This document shows positions 25,066 to 33,830 of a stretch of DNA of 64,000 nucleotides, piece by piece. Within the stretch, counting starts at the first letter, position 1, and every line of letters begins with the position of its first letter. The notes under the pieces were generated by a model that saw nothing but the letters and a program-made list of their open reading frames with translations, was not told where the DNA came from and made no database searches. The position numbers and the translations under genes were made by a program. The stretch spans positions 33,398 through 97,397 of the forward strand of contig CAMFHP010000015.1 in NCBI GenBank assembly GCA_945952225.1. The letters run 5' to 3'. The stretch is from an uncultured Myxococcaceae bacterium. GTDB lineage: Bacteria; Myxococcota_A; Polyangia; Polyangiales; Ga0077539.

Positions 25066-26064
25066 CTACCGTCCCCCCGGGGGGTCGACGACGGCGCCGC
25101 TCCGACGGAGCGCCCAGGCCCAGAGCTTCGCGCGCTCGGCGGCGGTGTCGGCCGCGCGCGTCGACGACGTGCGGTGCGTGTCGCGCGGGCGGCGGTCGTG
25201 CCAGAAGAGACCCGTCGTCGCGAGGGGCGCGCCGTCATCGGCGATCAGCCACACGAGCGTGTCGGCGCCCTCGTCGGCGCTCCGAAGCAGCGGACCCACG
25301 ACCCGTCGGAACGTCGGCAGCGAGCGGGCCACCCCCGGGGTGTCGGCCCATCCGGGGTGCATCGCGTGGACGACGATCCCCGCGGCGCGGTAGCGGTCGG
25401 CGAGGAGCTCGCTCAGCGTCACCTGCGCGCGCTTGGCGCGGGCGTAGGCGCGCACGCCGTCGTAGCCCGCGGCGGGCATCTCCAGCGCGTCGACCGCGAG
25501 GGGCTCGGCGTACATTCCACCCGACGACACCCAGAGCACCCGCGAGGGCGCCGCCGCACGGAGCGCGGGCTCCACGAGCGTGGTGAGCAGCAACGGTCCG
25601 AGCACGTGCGTCGCCACCGTGCGCTCGATGCCCTGCGCGGTCTCGCTGCGCACGTCGTCGAGGGCGCCCGCGTTGTGCACCAGCGCGTGGAGGCGGGGGT
25701 GTCGCGCGAGGAGTTCCGCGCCCGCCCTGCGCACGGCGTCGAGGTCGCCCAGGTCGGCCACCACCACGTCGAATCCGTCGCGTCCCGTGGCCTCACGGAG
25801 CGCGCGCTGCACGGCCTCGGCGCGTGGGCGGTCGCGCGCGACGATCACCACGTCTGCCCCCATCGCGGCGACGCGGTGCGCGGTGGCGAGTCCGAGGCCC
25901 GAGGTCGCGCCGGTGATCGCGATCACCCGTCCGTCGAGGCGCACGGTGGCGAGGTCACGCCAGTCGTCGAGGCGACGGCGCAGGGCCGGACCGAGGCGCG
26001 TGAAGCTCCCCACCAGCGAGGCTTCGAGCGCGGCGTCGGCGAGGTCGCGGAGGGGCTTCGTCAT
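25066..26064 (-). CDS. Short-chain dehydrogenase/reductase (DHRS12/retinol-dehydrogenase-like)
   Basis: 332 residues. The NAD(P)-binding motif TGATSGLG is at 51-58, NAG at 131-133, the catalytic Ser in WVSSGG (about 180) and Tyr207-x3-Lys211 in YARAK. The 40-residue N-terminal extension and HAMHPGWADTPGV match the SDR subgroup resembling human DHRS12. The substrate is unknown. ATG 26064 is chosen; the frame stays open to 26274 only because it runs through a 71-bp repeated element. Convergent with the aldo/keto reductase, 22 bases apart. Confidence 0.88.
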   Translation of the reverse strand: MTKPLRDLADAALEASLVGSFTRLGPALRRRLDDWRDLATVRLDGRVIAITGATSGLGLATAHRVAAMGADVVIVARDRPRAEAVQRALREATGRDGFDVVVADLGDLDAVRRAGAELLARHPRLHALVHNAGALDDVRSETAQGIERTVATHVLGPLLLTTLVEPALRAAAPSRVLWVSSGGMYAEPLAVDALEMPAAGYDGVRAYARAKRAQVTLSELLADRYRAAGIVVHAMHPGWADTPGVARSLPTFRRVVGPLLRSADEGADTLVWLIADDGAPLATTGLFWHDRRPRDTHRTSSTRAADTAAERAKLWAWALRRSGAVVDPPGGR

Positions 26065-26122
26065 GGCGCGAGGGTGACCGTCCGCAGGGGGCCCTGTCGA
26101 GGGTCGAGGCGGCGGGGGGGCT

Positions 26123-26193
26123 GGGTGGGGGGTGCCCTCTCGAAAAACACCTTGTTTGTTCGAGAAACGTGATTTGTCCGACCGGTCGGACAA
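26123..26193 (-). repeat. 71-bp element, copy 1
   Basis: Differs from copy 2 (31231-31301) at one base in 71. Reading on minus: a perfect 20-bp palindrome TTGTCCGACCGGTCGGACAA (26193-26174), then a hairpin with CTCGAA/TTCGAG arms, then a C-rich tract (a G-run on plus). It ends 59 bases before the SDR start and, by chance or design, keeps that reading frame open. Not coding in my view; it may be an operator plus 5' leader structure or a dispersed repeat. Confidence 0.8.
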
Positions 26194-26272
26194 GCCCCCG
26201 TCCTGACAGCGGCTTACGGGTCGCAGCGGGCCCTTGCGCCACCGTGCCGCGCCGGGTGAAGTTCGCCGCGCC

Positions 26273-27352
26273 ATGAGCAGCTCGAATCAGGGATCGGGGG
26301 AGGGGCGCAATCCCCGCCGCGCGTTTCTTCAGACGCTCTTCGCGGGGGCGGCCACCGCGGGGGTGCAGGCCGGGTGCTACGACCCCTCGTCGGCGCTTCC
26401 GCCCGCCACCACGATGCCGCAGCGCCTCGGCAACGTGGGACGCGCGCCCGACGGCATGATCCTCGTCGCGAGCGCCGACGCCGTGCTCCGCGCCGATGCG
26501 CAGCACACCAACGAGGGCGCGAACCCGTGGCTCCGCGTGGGCGTGCGTCCCGTGTCGCGCGCGGTGGTGCAGTTCGACCCCGAGCAGGTGGCGCGGCTCC
26601 TCGCGATGAACCCGGCGCGCGTGAGCCTCGTGCTCACCATCGCGTGCAACCACAACGAGTGGGGGCAGACCGACCGGCGCACCGTCGACGTGCACCCGAT
26701 CCGAACGCCCTTCACCGAAGGCAACGGACGGCAGACCGGGCTCTCCGGCGCCGACCAGCGCAGGGCCATGGGCGGGGGCTGCACGTGGACCCATCCCACG
26801 GACTCGAACACCGCCGACGACGCCCCCGACCGCGCCGCCGCCACCGCGTGGAACGGCGCCATGCAGGGCCCCGCGAGCGCCTCCGCGGTGCACACCAACC
26901 GCCTCACCGGCGACGTCGTGTGGGACGTCACCGCCGACGTGCGCGCCGGCATCCGCGCGTGGATGGTCAAGGTCACCGACGAGGAGACCCCCTCCACCCC
27001 CGAGCGCACCGTGGTGGGCGGCGACAACGGGTACTTCGGCGGCACCGTCGAGTACCACGCCCGCGAGAACGCCACCGAAGACGCCACGCGCGCGCCGCGC
27101 CTGGTGTTCAGCGCCGCCACGCTGCCCGCGCCCTCGGCGTCGCCGATGCCCACGCCCGCGCCCTCGATGCCTGCCCCCTCGACGTCGCCCATGATCATGC
27201 CGTCGATGCCCCCGCCCTCCGGGTCGAGGCCCCCGCTCACGTCGCTCCCGATGGCCACGCCGCCCGCGTCGATGCCCGCCACGACGCGGCTGCCCAAGGC
27301 CTCGATGCAGCCGCCCGACGTGACGCTCCCGCCCGCCTCCATGGCCCCGTAG
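26273..27352 (+). CDS. Tat-exported DNRLRE/CBM96-like lipoprotein
   Basis: 359 residues. The N-terminus carries NPRRAFLQTLFAGAAT, a twin-arginine-type signal, ending in QAGC (Cys about 32). The body (about 45-285) reads as a beta-sandwich (VQFDPEQVARLL, VSLVLTIACNHNEWG, VVWDVTADVRAGI, APRLVFSAATL) and resembles DNRLRE-domain (CBM96-like) proteins. The last 70 residues are a Pro/Ser/Met repeat (PAPSMPAPSTSPMIMPSMPP), probably a surface stalk. The function is unknown; carbohydrate binding is a guess from the fold. The ATG at 26273 follows the repeat-containing upstream region. Confidence 0.65.
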   Translation: MSSSNQGSGEGRNPRRAFLQTLFAGAATAGVQAGCYDPSSALPPATTMPQRLGNVGRAPDGMILVASADAVLRADAQHTNEGANPWLRVGVRPVSRAVVQFDPEQVARLLAMNPARVSLVLTIACNHNEWGQTDRRTVDVHPIRTPFTEGNGRQTGLSGADQRRAMGGGCTWTHPTDSNTADDAPDRAAATAWNGAMQGPASASAVHTNRLTGDVVWDVTADVRAGIRAWMVKVTDEETPSTPERTVVGGDNGYFGGTVEYHARENATEDATRAPRLVFSAATLPAPSASPMPTPAPSMPAPSTSPMIMPSMPPPSGSRPPLTSLPMATPPASMPATTRLPKASMQPPDVTLPPASMAP

Positions 27353-27413
27353 CGCCGCGCGCGTCGCCCGTCTCTCCCTCCCTCCCCCTCCCCCCCACTC
27401 CGCAGCGCTCCCC

Positions 27414-30323
27414 ATGACGATCTACGTGTCGATCGCGGCGTACCGCGATCCGCAGCTCGGTCCCACGATCACCGACCTCGTGGCGAAGGCCCGCTGGCCC
27501 GGCGACCTGCGCATCGGCGTGTGCTGGCAGCACGGCGACGACGAGGCGCGGCCCGGGTTCGCCGACGACCCGCGCGCGCGGTGGATCGACGTTCCATGGC
27601 GCGAGAGCCGCGGCGCGTGCTGGGCGCGCAGCGAGCTCATGAAGCGCTGGGAGGGCGAAGACTGGTTCCTCCAGCTCGACTCGCACCACCGCTTCGTCGA
27701 GGGATGGGACGCGCGTCTCATGGCGCTCGCCGAACGCTGCGAATCCCCGCGTCCGGTGCTCACGGCCTACGCCCCGGCCTTCGACCCCGACGACCCCGCG
27801 CGGCGCCAGATGGAAGCCACGCAGATGAACTTCGACCACTTCACCGCCGAGGGCATCGTGCTCTTCAGGCCCACGGTGATGCCGGGGTGGCGCACGCGCG
27901 CGAAGCCGCAGCGGGCGCGCTTTCTCTCGGGGCACTTTCTCTTCGCGCAGGGACGCTTCGTCGAAGACGTTCCCTACGACCCGGCGCTGTACTTCATCGG
28001 CGAGGAGATCACCCTCTCGGTGCGCGCGCACACGCAGGGCTACGACCTCTTTCACCCCCACGAGGTCGTGCTCTGGCACGAGTACACGCGCGCCTACCGA
28101 CCGCACAAACACTGGGTCGACCACGTGCCCGGCAGCGAGGTCGCCGAGACGTGGACCGAGCGCGATCTGCGCTCGAAACAACGGGTGCGCGCGCTGTTGC
28201 GCGGAGAGCGCGTCGAGGGCGTGGGCAACCTCGGCACGGTGCGCTCCCTCGACGACTACGAGCGCTTCGCGGGGCTGTCGTTTCGCCATCGCATCGCGCA
28301 GGAAGCCACGCGCCGCAACCTCGAACCGCCCAACGCGCCGCAGCCCTCGGACTGGCCCCTTCGCAACGCGCCCTACCACGTCGAAGCCCACGTCGAGCGC
28401 GAGGCGCTGCCCCCGGGGAGCGACGAGGCAGACTTCTGGTTCTTCGGCCTCCACGACCTCGACGGGCGCGAGGTGCACCGCGCCGACCTCGACCGCGAGG
28501 CGCTCACCCGCGCGCTCTCGACCGAGGGACCGCTGCTCACGGTCTCCCGTCGCTTCGTGACCGACCGCGAGGTGGCCCGCTGGACGCTCTGGCCGCACCA
28601 CCCGACCCGGGGGTGGCTGAGCACCATCACCGGCGACGCCGTGCACGTTCCGCGATCCGACGTCGCCACCTTCGTCACCGCCCTCGTCGACGTGGGACGG
28701 GCCTCGCTCGCACCGTCGTTCGCGCGCTCGTTCGAAGCCCACTACCTCGCGCACTTCGACCGCCTCCTCGACACGACCGCGCCGATGGTGATCTTCACCG
28801 AGGCCCGCTTCGAGGCGCGCGTGTGGGCCCGCCGCGAGCGCCACAACACCCGCGTGGTGACCGTGAGCCCCGAGGTGCTCGAAGGCTTCCCGTGGTTCGA
28901 CGACGTGCAGGCGATCCGCGGTCGCGCGGCGTGGCGCGCGCAGGCCCCGTGGCTCGCCGAGAGCCCGCAGGCGGCGCTGGCCCACTACAACCCGCTCGTC
29001 ATGAGCAAGCTGCTCTGGCTCGACGGCGTGGCGCGCACCAACCCCTTCGAGACCGACGCCGTGTTCTGGGTCGACGCCGCGCTCGCTCACACCGTTCCTG
29101 CGGCGCTGCTCACGGACCCCGACCTGCCGCGGCGCCTCGCGGAGTGCGCGGGCGAGTTCGGCGCGGTGGCCTTTCCGTACGAGGGCGCGGAGATCCACGG
29201 CTTCGACCGCGAGGCGATGCGCGCGCGTGCGGGCTGCACCCGCATCGAACGGGTCGTGCGCGGCGGACTCTTCGGCGGCGCCCCGGGGGGTGTCTCGCGC
29301 GTGGCCTCGGCCTACGTCGACGCGCTTCAGGAGACGCTCCCCGCGGGGCTCATGGGCACGGAGGAGAGCGTCTTCACGCTGCTGCACCACCGTGATCCGT
29401 CGCTGTTCCGGGTATTCGAAGTGGGCGCCGACGGGCTCATGGCTCCCTTCGTGCGCGCGGCCCTCGACGGGCGCGCCGACGGCCTCCGCGTGCGCGGCGA
29501 CGGACGCGCGTCGGTCACCGGGCACACCGAGGCCCGCGTGACGGGAGGACTCTCCCCGGGGGTGGCCGTCTACGCGCAGAGCTTCGAAGCGCCGGGGCAG
29601 CTCGCGCGATGGTTCGAACGCGCGCGCCAGGGGATGCCCGAGGTGTTCGAGCAGCCCACGCGCGTGCTCCTCGACAACTCGCGCGACGGACGCTTCGCCG
29701 CCGACTACGACGCCCTCGCCGCGGCGCACGGCTTCACGGTGCATCGTGAGGGCAACCTCGGGGTCACCGGCGGACGCCTCTGGACCGCGCGCCACTTCGA
29801 CGGCGAGGCCCGCGAGGGCGCCGCGCTGCACTTCGAAGACGACATGCTCGTGCAGGGTCCCCCCGGGGTCTGTCGCCTCGGATACCCCACCCGCGTCGAG
29901 CGCCTCTGGCACCGCGCGCTGGGCGTGTTGCGCGCGTCGCCCGAGGTCGATTTTCTCAAGCTCTCGTTCACCGAGGTCCACGGCGATCACGGCGAGAACT
30001 GGGCGTGGCACAACCTCGAAGCGCCCGATCGGGCGGCGTACTTTCCGCGCGGGCACGCGACGCAGATCACGGCGGTGCGGGCCTTCGAGGGGCTCCCCTA
30101 CGCGGTGGGCGAGGTCTACTACTCGAACTGGCCGACGCTGTTCACGCGACGGGGCAACCGCGTGCTGCTCGCGTCGCCCGACGCGCCCGCCCACGAGGGG
30201 CTTCTCATGGCCCGCTGGCTCAAGCTCGCGCGGGCCGGAACGCTCACGAGCGCGGTGCTCCTCGCGTCGCCCATCGAGCACTGCCGCGAGGTGCAGTACG
30301 ACGAGCAGGCGCGGCGCGAGTGA
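27414..30323 (+). CDS. Three-domain glycosyltransferase: GlcNAc-transferase, HtrL/YibB-like and C-terminal GT
   Basis: 969 residues. The N-terminal domain (about 1-280) starts MTIYVSIAAYRDPQLGPTI and has QLDSHHRF (Asp89), the profile of GlcNAc-transferase (PF11397) enzymes of the Skp1-modifying type. The middle domain (about 455-700; MVIFTEARFEARVWARR, HYNPLVMSKLLWLDGVAR, VFWVDAALAHTV) matches the HtrL/YibB/WlaTC family. A third segment (about 745-969; RVLLDNSRDGRFAADYDAL, LHFEDDMLVQG near 808) has an acidic metal-type motif. There is no signal peptide, so it should act in the cytoplasm on a surface glycan or protein. A C-rich tract precedes the start. Confidence 0.75.
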   Translation: MTIYVSIAAYRDPQLGPTITDLVAKARWPGDLRIGVCWQHGDDEARPGFADDPRARWIDVPWRESRGACWARSELMKRWEGEDWFLQLDSHHRFVEGWDARLMALAERCESPRPVLTAYAPAFDPDDPARRQMEATQMNFDHFTAEGIVLFRPTVMPGWRTRAKPQRARFLSGHFLFAQGRFVEDVPYDPALYFIGEEITLSVRAHTQGYDLFHPHEVVLWHEYTRAYRPHKHWVDHVPGSEVAETWTERDLRSKQRVRALLRGERVEGVGNLGTVRSLDDYERFAGLSFRHRIAQEATRRNLEPPNAPQPSDWPLRNAPYHVEAHVEREALPPGSDEADFWFFGLHDLDGREVHRADLDREALTRALSTEGPLLTVSRRFVTDREVARWTLWPHHPTRGWLSTITGDAVHVPRSDVATFVTALVDVGRASLAPSFARSFEAHYLAHFDRLLDTTAPMVIFTEARFEARVWARRERHNTRVVTVSPEVLEGFPWFDDVQAIRGRAAWRAQAPWLAESPQAALAHYNPLVMSKLLWLDGVARTNPFETDAVFWVDAALAHTVPAALLTDPDLPRRLAECAGEFGAVAFPYEGAEIHGFDREAMRARAGCTRIERVVRGGLFGGAPGGVSRVASAYVDALQETLPAGLMGTEESVFTLLHHRDPSLFRVFEVGADGLMAPFVRAALDGRADGLRVRGDGRASVTGHTEARVTGGLSPGVAVYAQSFEAPGQLARWFERARQGMPEVFEQPTRVLLDNSRDGRFAADYDALAAAHGFTVHREGNLGVTGGRLWTARHFDGEAREGAALHFEDDMLVQGPPGVCRLGYPTRVERLWHRALGVLRASPEVDFLKLSFTEVHGDHGENWAWHNLEAPDRAAYFPRGHATQITAVRAFEGLPYAVGEVYYSNWPTLFTRRGNRVLLASPDAPAHEGLLMARWLKLARAGTLTSAVLLASPIEHCREVQYDEQARRE

Positions 30324-30326
30324 CGG

Positions 30327-31169
30327 TCATGCGCGCGACGCGGTGACGGGGGGCGGAGGGACGGCGAGCGCGCCGAGCGCCACGGCCATGCCCACGATGG
30401 GCGACATGCCGAAGCCCAGGCACGGCACGGGAAAGGCTCCGACGACCGTGGCCGCGAGCGCGCCGAGCACGTAGGCCGCGAGGGGGTCTCCGCCGTGGCG
30501 ATCGCCCACGGACGCGGCGGCGACGCGGGGCGCGAAGACGGCGCCACCGAGGGAGGCGAGCGCGAGCACACCCGCCACGGGGTGGAACGCGAACGCGCGG
30601 GCCACGGCGTCTTCGACGAACGCGACGGGGCCCAGGGGGTCGCGGCGCGTCCACACGGCGGCGAGGAGCGCGAGGTGCGAGAGCATCAGGCCCATGCGCG
30701 CGAGGCCTCCCCAGGTGCGCGCCGCGAGGAGCATCGCCGCCGCCGTGACCGCCGTCGCCTGCCCCGCGTCGGGCTGCGCGAGGTGCACCACGTTGAGCGC
30801 CACGAGCGCCGCCTGCGAGCCCCGGGGGTCGGTCTCCGCGCGACGGGTGGCGGCCACGACGATCCACGGCGCGACGAGGGCCGACGCGTGGAGGCGCACG
30901 GGGCCGAGGCCGTACCAGCGGTGCACGCCGTCGATGCCCGACACCGCGCGCGTGCCCGCCACGAACAGCAGCGGGAGCACGAAGGGCAGCGCCGGGTGCG
31001 TCTCGATGCGCGTGCGACGGGCGACCGACGAGAGCAGCGCGCCGAGGCCCACCGCGCCGAGCTGCATCGCGACGCGGATGCGCTCGCCGAGCGCGAGGTT
31101 CATCACCGCCGCGCCGACGGCGCACGGGGCCGCGAGGAGTGCGAGGGAGAGGGTCCACGAGGGGCGCAT
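30327..31169 (-). CDS. Polytopic inner-membrane protein of unknown function
   Basis: 280 residues, mostly hydrophobic, with about eight membrane segments, for example near 5-25, 33-48, 60-75 (LPFVLPLLFVAGT), 92-108, 120-150, 160-180, 205-225 and 235-270 (AAYVLGALAATVVGAFPVPC, IVGMAVALGALA). The early region RIETHPALPFVLPLLF, DGVHRWYGLGPVRLHASALVAP hints at a transporter- or lipid-enzyme-like protein, but no family is certain. ATG 31169 is chosen; the frame runs on to 31301 through the second 71-bp element. Convergent with the glycosyltransferase gene (stops three bases apart). Confidence 0.6.
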   Translation of the reverse strand: MRPSWTLSLALLAAPCAVGAAVMNLALGERIRVAMQLGAVGLGALLSSVARRTRIETHPALPFVLPLLFVAGTRAVSGIDGVHRWYGLGPVRLHASALVAPWIVVAATRRAETDPRGSQAALVALNVVHLAQPDAGQATAVTAAAMLLAARTWGGLARMGLMLSHLALLAAVWTRRDPLGPVAFVEDAVARAFAFHPVAGVLALASLGGAVFAPRVAAASVGDRHGGDPLAAYVLGALAATVVGAFPVPCLGFGMSPIVGMAVALGALAVPPPPVTASRA

Positions 31170-31230
31170 CGGGCGACGGTGCACGGGCCCGGCGGGAGGC
31201 CGCAAGCGGGGGGCGATTTCGCCGGGGGCA

Positions 31231-31301
31231 GGGTGGGGGGTGCCCCCTCGAAAAACACCTTGTTTGTTCGAGAAACGTGATTTGTCCGACCGGTCGGACA
31301 A
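31231..31301 (-). repeat. 71-bp element, copy 2
   Basis: Same architecture as copy 1: the 20-bp palindrome at 31301-31282, the CTCGAA/TTCGAG hairpin and a C-rich tail on minus. It ends 62 bases before the membrane-protein ATG at 31169, almost the distance seen for the SDR gene. The constant position, same strand and in-frame reading argue for a functional 5' element or a shared insertion preference. Confidence 0.8.
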
Positions 31302-31332
31302 CCCATAGGGGGACGGGGGGTCGAGGCCCCGC

Positions 31333-32625
31333 TCAGGACGCCGACGGGTCGGTGACGCGGCCGACGAAGAGGAGCGCGCCGTTGGCCCCGCGGATCGCGA
31401 AGAGGAACGGGCGGTCGAGGGTGAGCGTCGCCGGCGGCGGAAGGCTCACGGCCTCGCCGATGAGGGCCGTGGCGGCGGCGGCCTCGGTGCCGTTCTCGTC
31501 GACGGCGATGAAGCCCTGGTGCACCGCGCGCGAGAGGAAGATCCGTCGCGTGCCGTCGATGCCCGAGAAGTCGGCGGAGCCCGCGGTGAACGCGTCGGTC
31601 ATGCCGAGGGTGCGCAGCGCGTCGACGAGGCCCACCGAGGTGCGGAACGAGAACTTCGGCATCGCGAAGGTCACCATGTGGTCCGAGAGCGAGCTCGCGA
31701 TGGCGTCGAGGCGCGCGGCGTCGAGGGAGCGCTCGAAGGCCGCGAAGGTGCCCGCCGTGGGCGCGACGACGAGCATGGTGAGCCCCGTGCCCTGGTAGGC
31801 CAGCGAGACGGCCTGGTAGCCCTCTCCGTCGCCGTACGCGAGGCGCCCCTGGGAGTGCATCGTGGGCACGCGCACCGAGGTTCCCGCGGCGGTGGTGAAG
31901 GCGTCGGTGGTGGTGCGGGCGGGGTCGAAGCTGCGGCGCCACCCCGCGGAGAAGTGCACCGCGTTGACGAGGGCGAACACCGTGTCGGCGGTGATGGAGC
32001 CCGGCGCGAGGAGGTCGACGATGCGCGCGTTCGTGCGCTCGGAGACCCAGCCGTTGATGGCGAGGCGCGCGGCGTCGGGGGCGGTGGTGAAATCGACGGT
32101 GCGCACGCCGACGCCGTACTGCGACGCGAGGGTGTCGAGCCACGGGGTCTGGAAGGTCCATCCCTGCTGGGCCCAGAGCGAGTTGGCGACGGAGAGGCGC
32201 GCGGGGCGCGGCGACTCCCGCGAGGTGGGCTGCGTGGTGTCGGCGACGAGCGCGCGGTCGAGGGCGTTGAGCGCGAGGTGCACCCTGTCGTCGGCGAGCG
32301 TGGCGGGGAGGCGCAGCGCGGCGCGCATCTGCGAGGCGGTGGTGGTGCGCGCGCCCGCGAGGGCCATGCCCAGCGCGCTGGTCACGCTGTAGGGCGAGAC
32401 CACGGTGTTGCCCGTGCCCGAGGCCACGGTGCGGTGCAGGTCGAGCGCGAAGGTGTTCGTGGCGCGCACGACGGCGGCGAGGTCCGCGGGGTCGGGCGAG
32501 GTCGTGATGCGCGCGGCGGAGGAGCGCACCTCCCCGGGGGTGGTGGCACCGGGGAGCGCGTCGTCGGCGCATCCGGTGACGAGGGCGGTGACGGCGAGCG
32601 CGGCGAACGAAGCGAGGTGGCGCAT
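31333..32625 (-). CDS. Serpin (serine protease inhibitor) lipoprotein
   Basis: 430 residues. The signal peptide ends in LVTGC (Cys19). Serpin landmarks appear in order: NTVVSPYSVTSALGMALAGA (about 70-90), LVNAVHFSAGWRRSFDP, VTFAMPKFSF, and the hinge EAAAATALIG after VHQGFIAVDENGT, then SLPPPATLTLDRPFLFAIR. The hinge has small residues at the positions needed for loop insertion, so it should be inhibitory. By alignment with alpha-1-antitrypsin P1 would be Val (AVSLPP), suggesting an elastase-like target; this is inference. Bacterial serpins are uncommon and this one is membrane-anchored outside the cytoplasm. Confidence 0.9.
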   Translation of the reverse strand: MRHLASFAALAVTALVTGCADDALPGATTPGEVRSSAARITTSPDPADLAAVVRATNTFALDLHRTVASGTGNTVVSPYSVTSALGMALAGARTTTASQMRAALRLPATLADDRVHLALNALDRALVADTTQPTSRESPRPARLSVANSLWAQQGWTFQTPWLDTLASQYGVGVRTVDFTTAPDAARLAINGWVSERTNARIVDLLAPGSITADTVFALVNAVHFSAGWRRSFDPARTTTDAFTTAAGTSVRVPTMHSQGRLAYGDGEGYQAVSLAYQGTGLTMLVVAPTAGTFAAFERSLDAARLDAIASSLSDHMVTFAMPKFSFRTSVGLVDALRTLGMTDAFTAGSADFSGIDGTRRIFLSRAVHQGFIAVDENGTEAAAATALIGEAVSLPPPATLTLDRPFLFAIRGANGALLFVGRVTDPSAS

Positions 32626-32768
32626 GGGGTGTGGAACTCCTTGCGGACCCACAGAGCGACGGTCGTGCCAGCGCGAGAAGTGTGCGATCGGGCCCGTGCG
32701 CGCAGCGATGCGGGCCAGGGTGTGCCGCGCGCGTGCGAGGGGCGCACGGTCGTGCCCGGGAGTCACGG

Positions 32769-33716
32769 TCAGCTGTCGGTGAAGATCTCGTCGGCGGTCG
32801 ACGCTTCGACGCAGCGGTCGAGCCATCGCGCGAGGCGCTCCGGGTCCCCTTCGGCGATCACGCGCGCGCGCTGCACGTCGTCGAGCGCGAGTCCCCGTCG
32901 CTCGCAGAGGCGAAGCACCGAGGTCGCGAGGCTCGCCAGCGCGCGCGCGGCACGGTCGATCGCGACGGCCGCGGCCTGTCGGCTCTCTTCGGCCGCACGC
33001 TGGCCCTCTTCGGCCGCGCGTTGGCTGCGATCGGCCATCGTCTGGAGGCGCGAGACGAGCTCCTCCGCGGAGGGAACGAGCGCCTGGTTCGCGAAGAAGC
33101 GCAGGCGGCCGTGGCTCACGCCGAGGTCGAGCCCGAGCACGTTCGACGCGAGCGTTCCGCCCTGGGGAATCACCGGCTGGTAGCTGCGCGCGTGCGGCGT
33201 GGGGAGGCGCCATCCGCGCAGCACCTCGCTGCGGCAGTCGAAGCTGAAGTACTCGGGGATGCGCAGGCGCGCGTAGTCGCGCACGTTCTCGACGAGGTCT
33301 TTGTGCTTGCGCCCGGTGTTGCGCACTTCGACGACCACGTCGATGCCGCGCCCGCGATCGGCGACGGCCCACGAGTCGAGGTCGAGGTCGGGGTCGCAGT
33401 CCATCACGGCGAGCAGGTCGGGCACGATCGCGGCCTCGCCGGGGTAGAGCACCGCGAGCTCACACGCGAGGAACACATCGCGCCGGATCCGACGAAAGTG
33501 CCCATCGAGGTCTGCTGCGGCGCCCGACTTCGCGCGGAAGTGCCGCACGCCCTCGGACATCGCCTCGCGGTATTCGTCGAACACGGCGAGCACACGCTCG
33601 ATCGCCGCGTCGCGCTCCGCACGGGACATGCGCGACCACGCGGCCTCGTCGGGCGCGACGATGCGAGGGTCGTCCCACACCGAGGCCCGGGGCGATGGAT
33701 GGGAGGGTGTGCTCAT
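32769..33716 (-). CDS. Uma2-family-like PD-(D/E)xK protein with C-terminal coiled coil
   Basis: 315 residues. The nuclease-fold core lies in IVPDLLAVMDCDPDLD and WAVADRGRGIDVVVEVRNTG, then KHKDLVENVRDYARLRIPEYFSFD: the Asp/Glu/Lys pattern and the following Tyr/Glu strand are Uma2-like. A 90-residue N-terminal helix-rich extension (DAAIERVLAVFDEYREAMSEG) precedes it. The C-terminal 90 residues are a charged coiled coil (ADRSQRAAEEGQRAAEESRQ). Distinct from the 223-residue Uma2 protein at 737-1408, so not a recent duplicate. Catalysis and role are unknown. Confidence 0.7.
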   Translation of the reverse strand: MSTPSHPSPRASVWDDPRIVAPDEAAWSRMSRAERDAAIERVLAVFDEYREAMSEGVRHFRAKSGAAADLDGHFRRIRRDVFLACELAVLYPGEAAIVPDLLAVMDCDPDLDLDSWAVADRGRGIDVVVEVRNTGRKHKDLVENVRDYARLRIPEYFSFDCRSEVLRGWRLPTPHARSYQPVIPQGGTLASNVLGLDLGVSHGRLRFFANQALVPSAEELVSRLQTMADRSQRAAEEGQRAAEESRQAAAVAIDRAARALASLATSVLRLCERRGLALDDVQRARVIAEGDPERLARWLDRCVEASTADEIFTDS

Positions 33717-33830
33717 GCGCGCGAGCCTACACCGCCGTGTGTCGACGCCGCGATCCGCGCAGAGGCTGTGATGGGGAGCACCGCGGCCCGCGTCACGTCG
33801 TGCGACGGACGCGGGCGCGGAGGGGGAGGG

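Noticed and set aside
26065..26274. N-terminal extension SDRSDKSRFSNKQGVFR on the SDR, and the same extension on the 30327 membrane protein
   Set aside because: It is a translation of the 71-bp non-coding element; both genes have a better ATG downstream.
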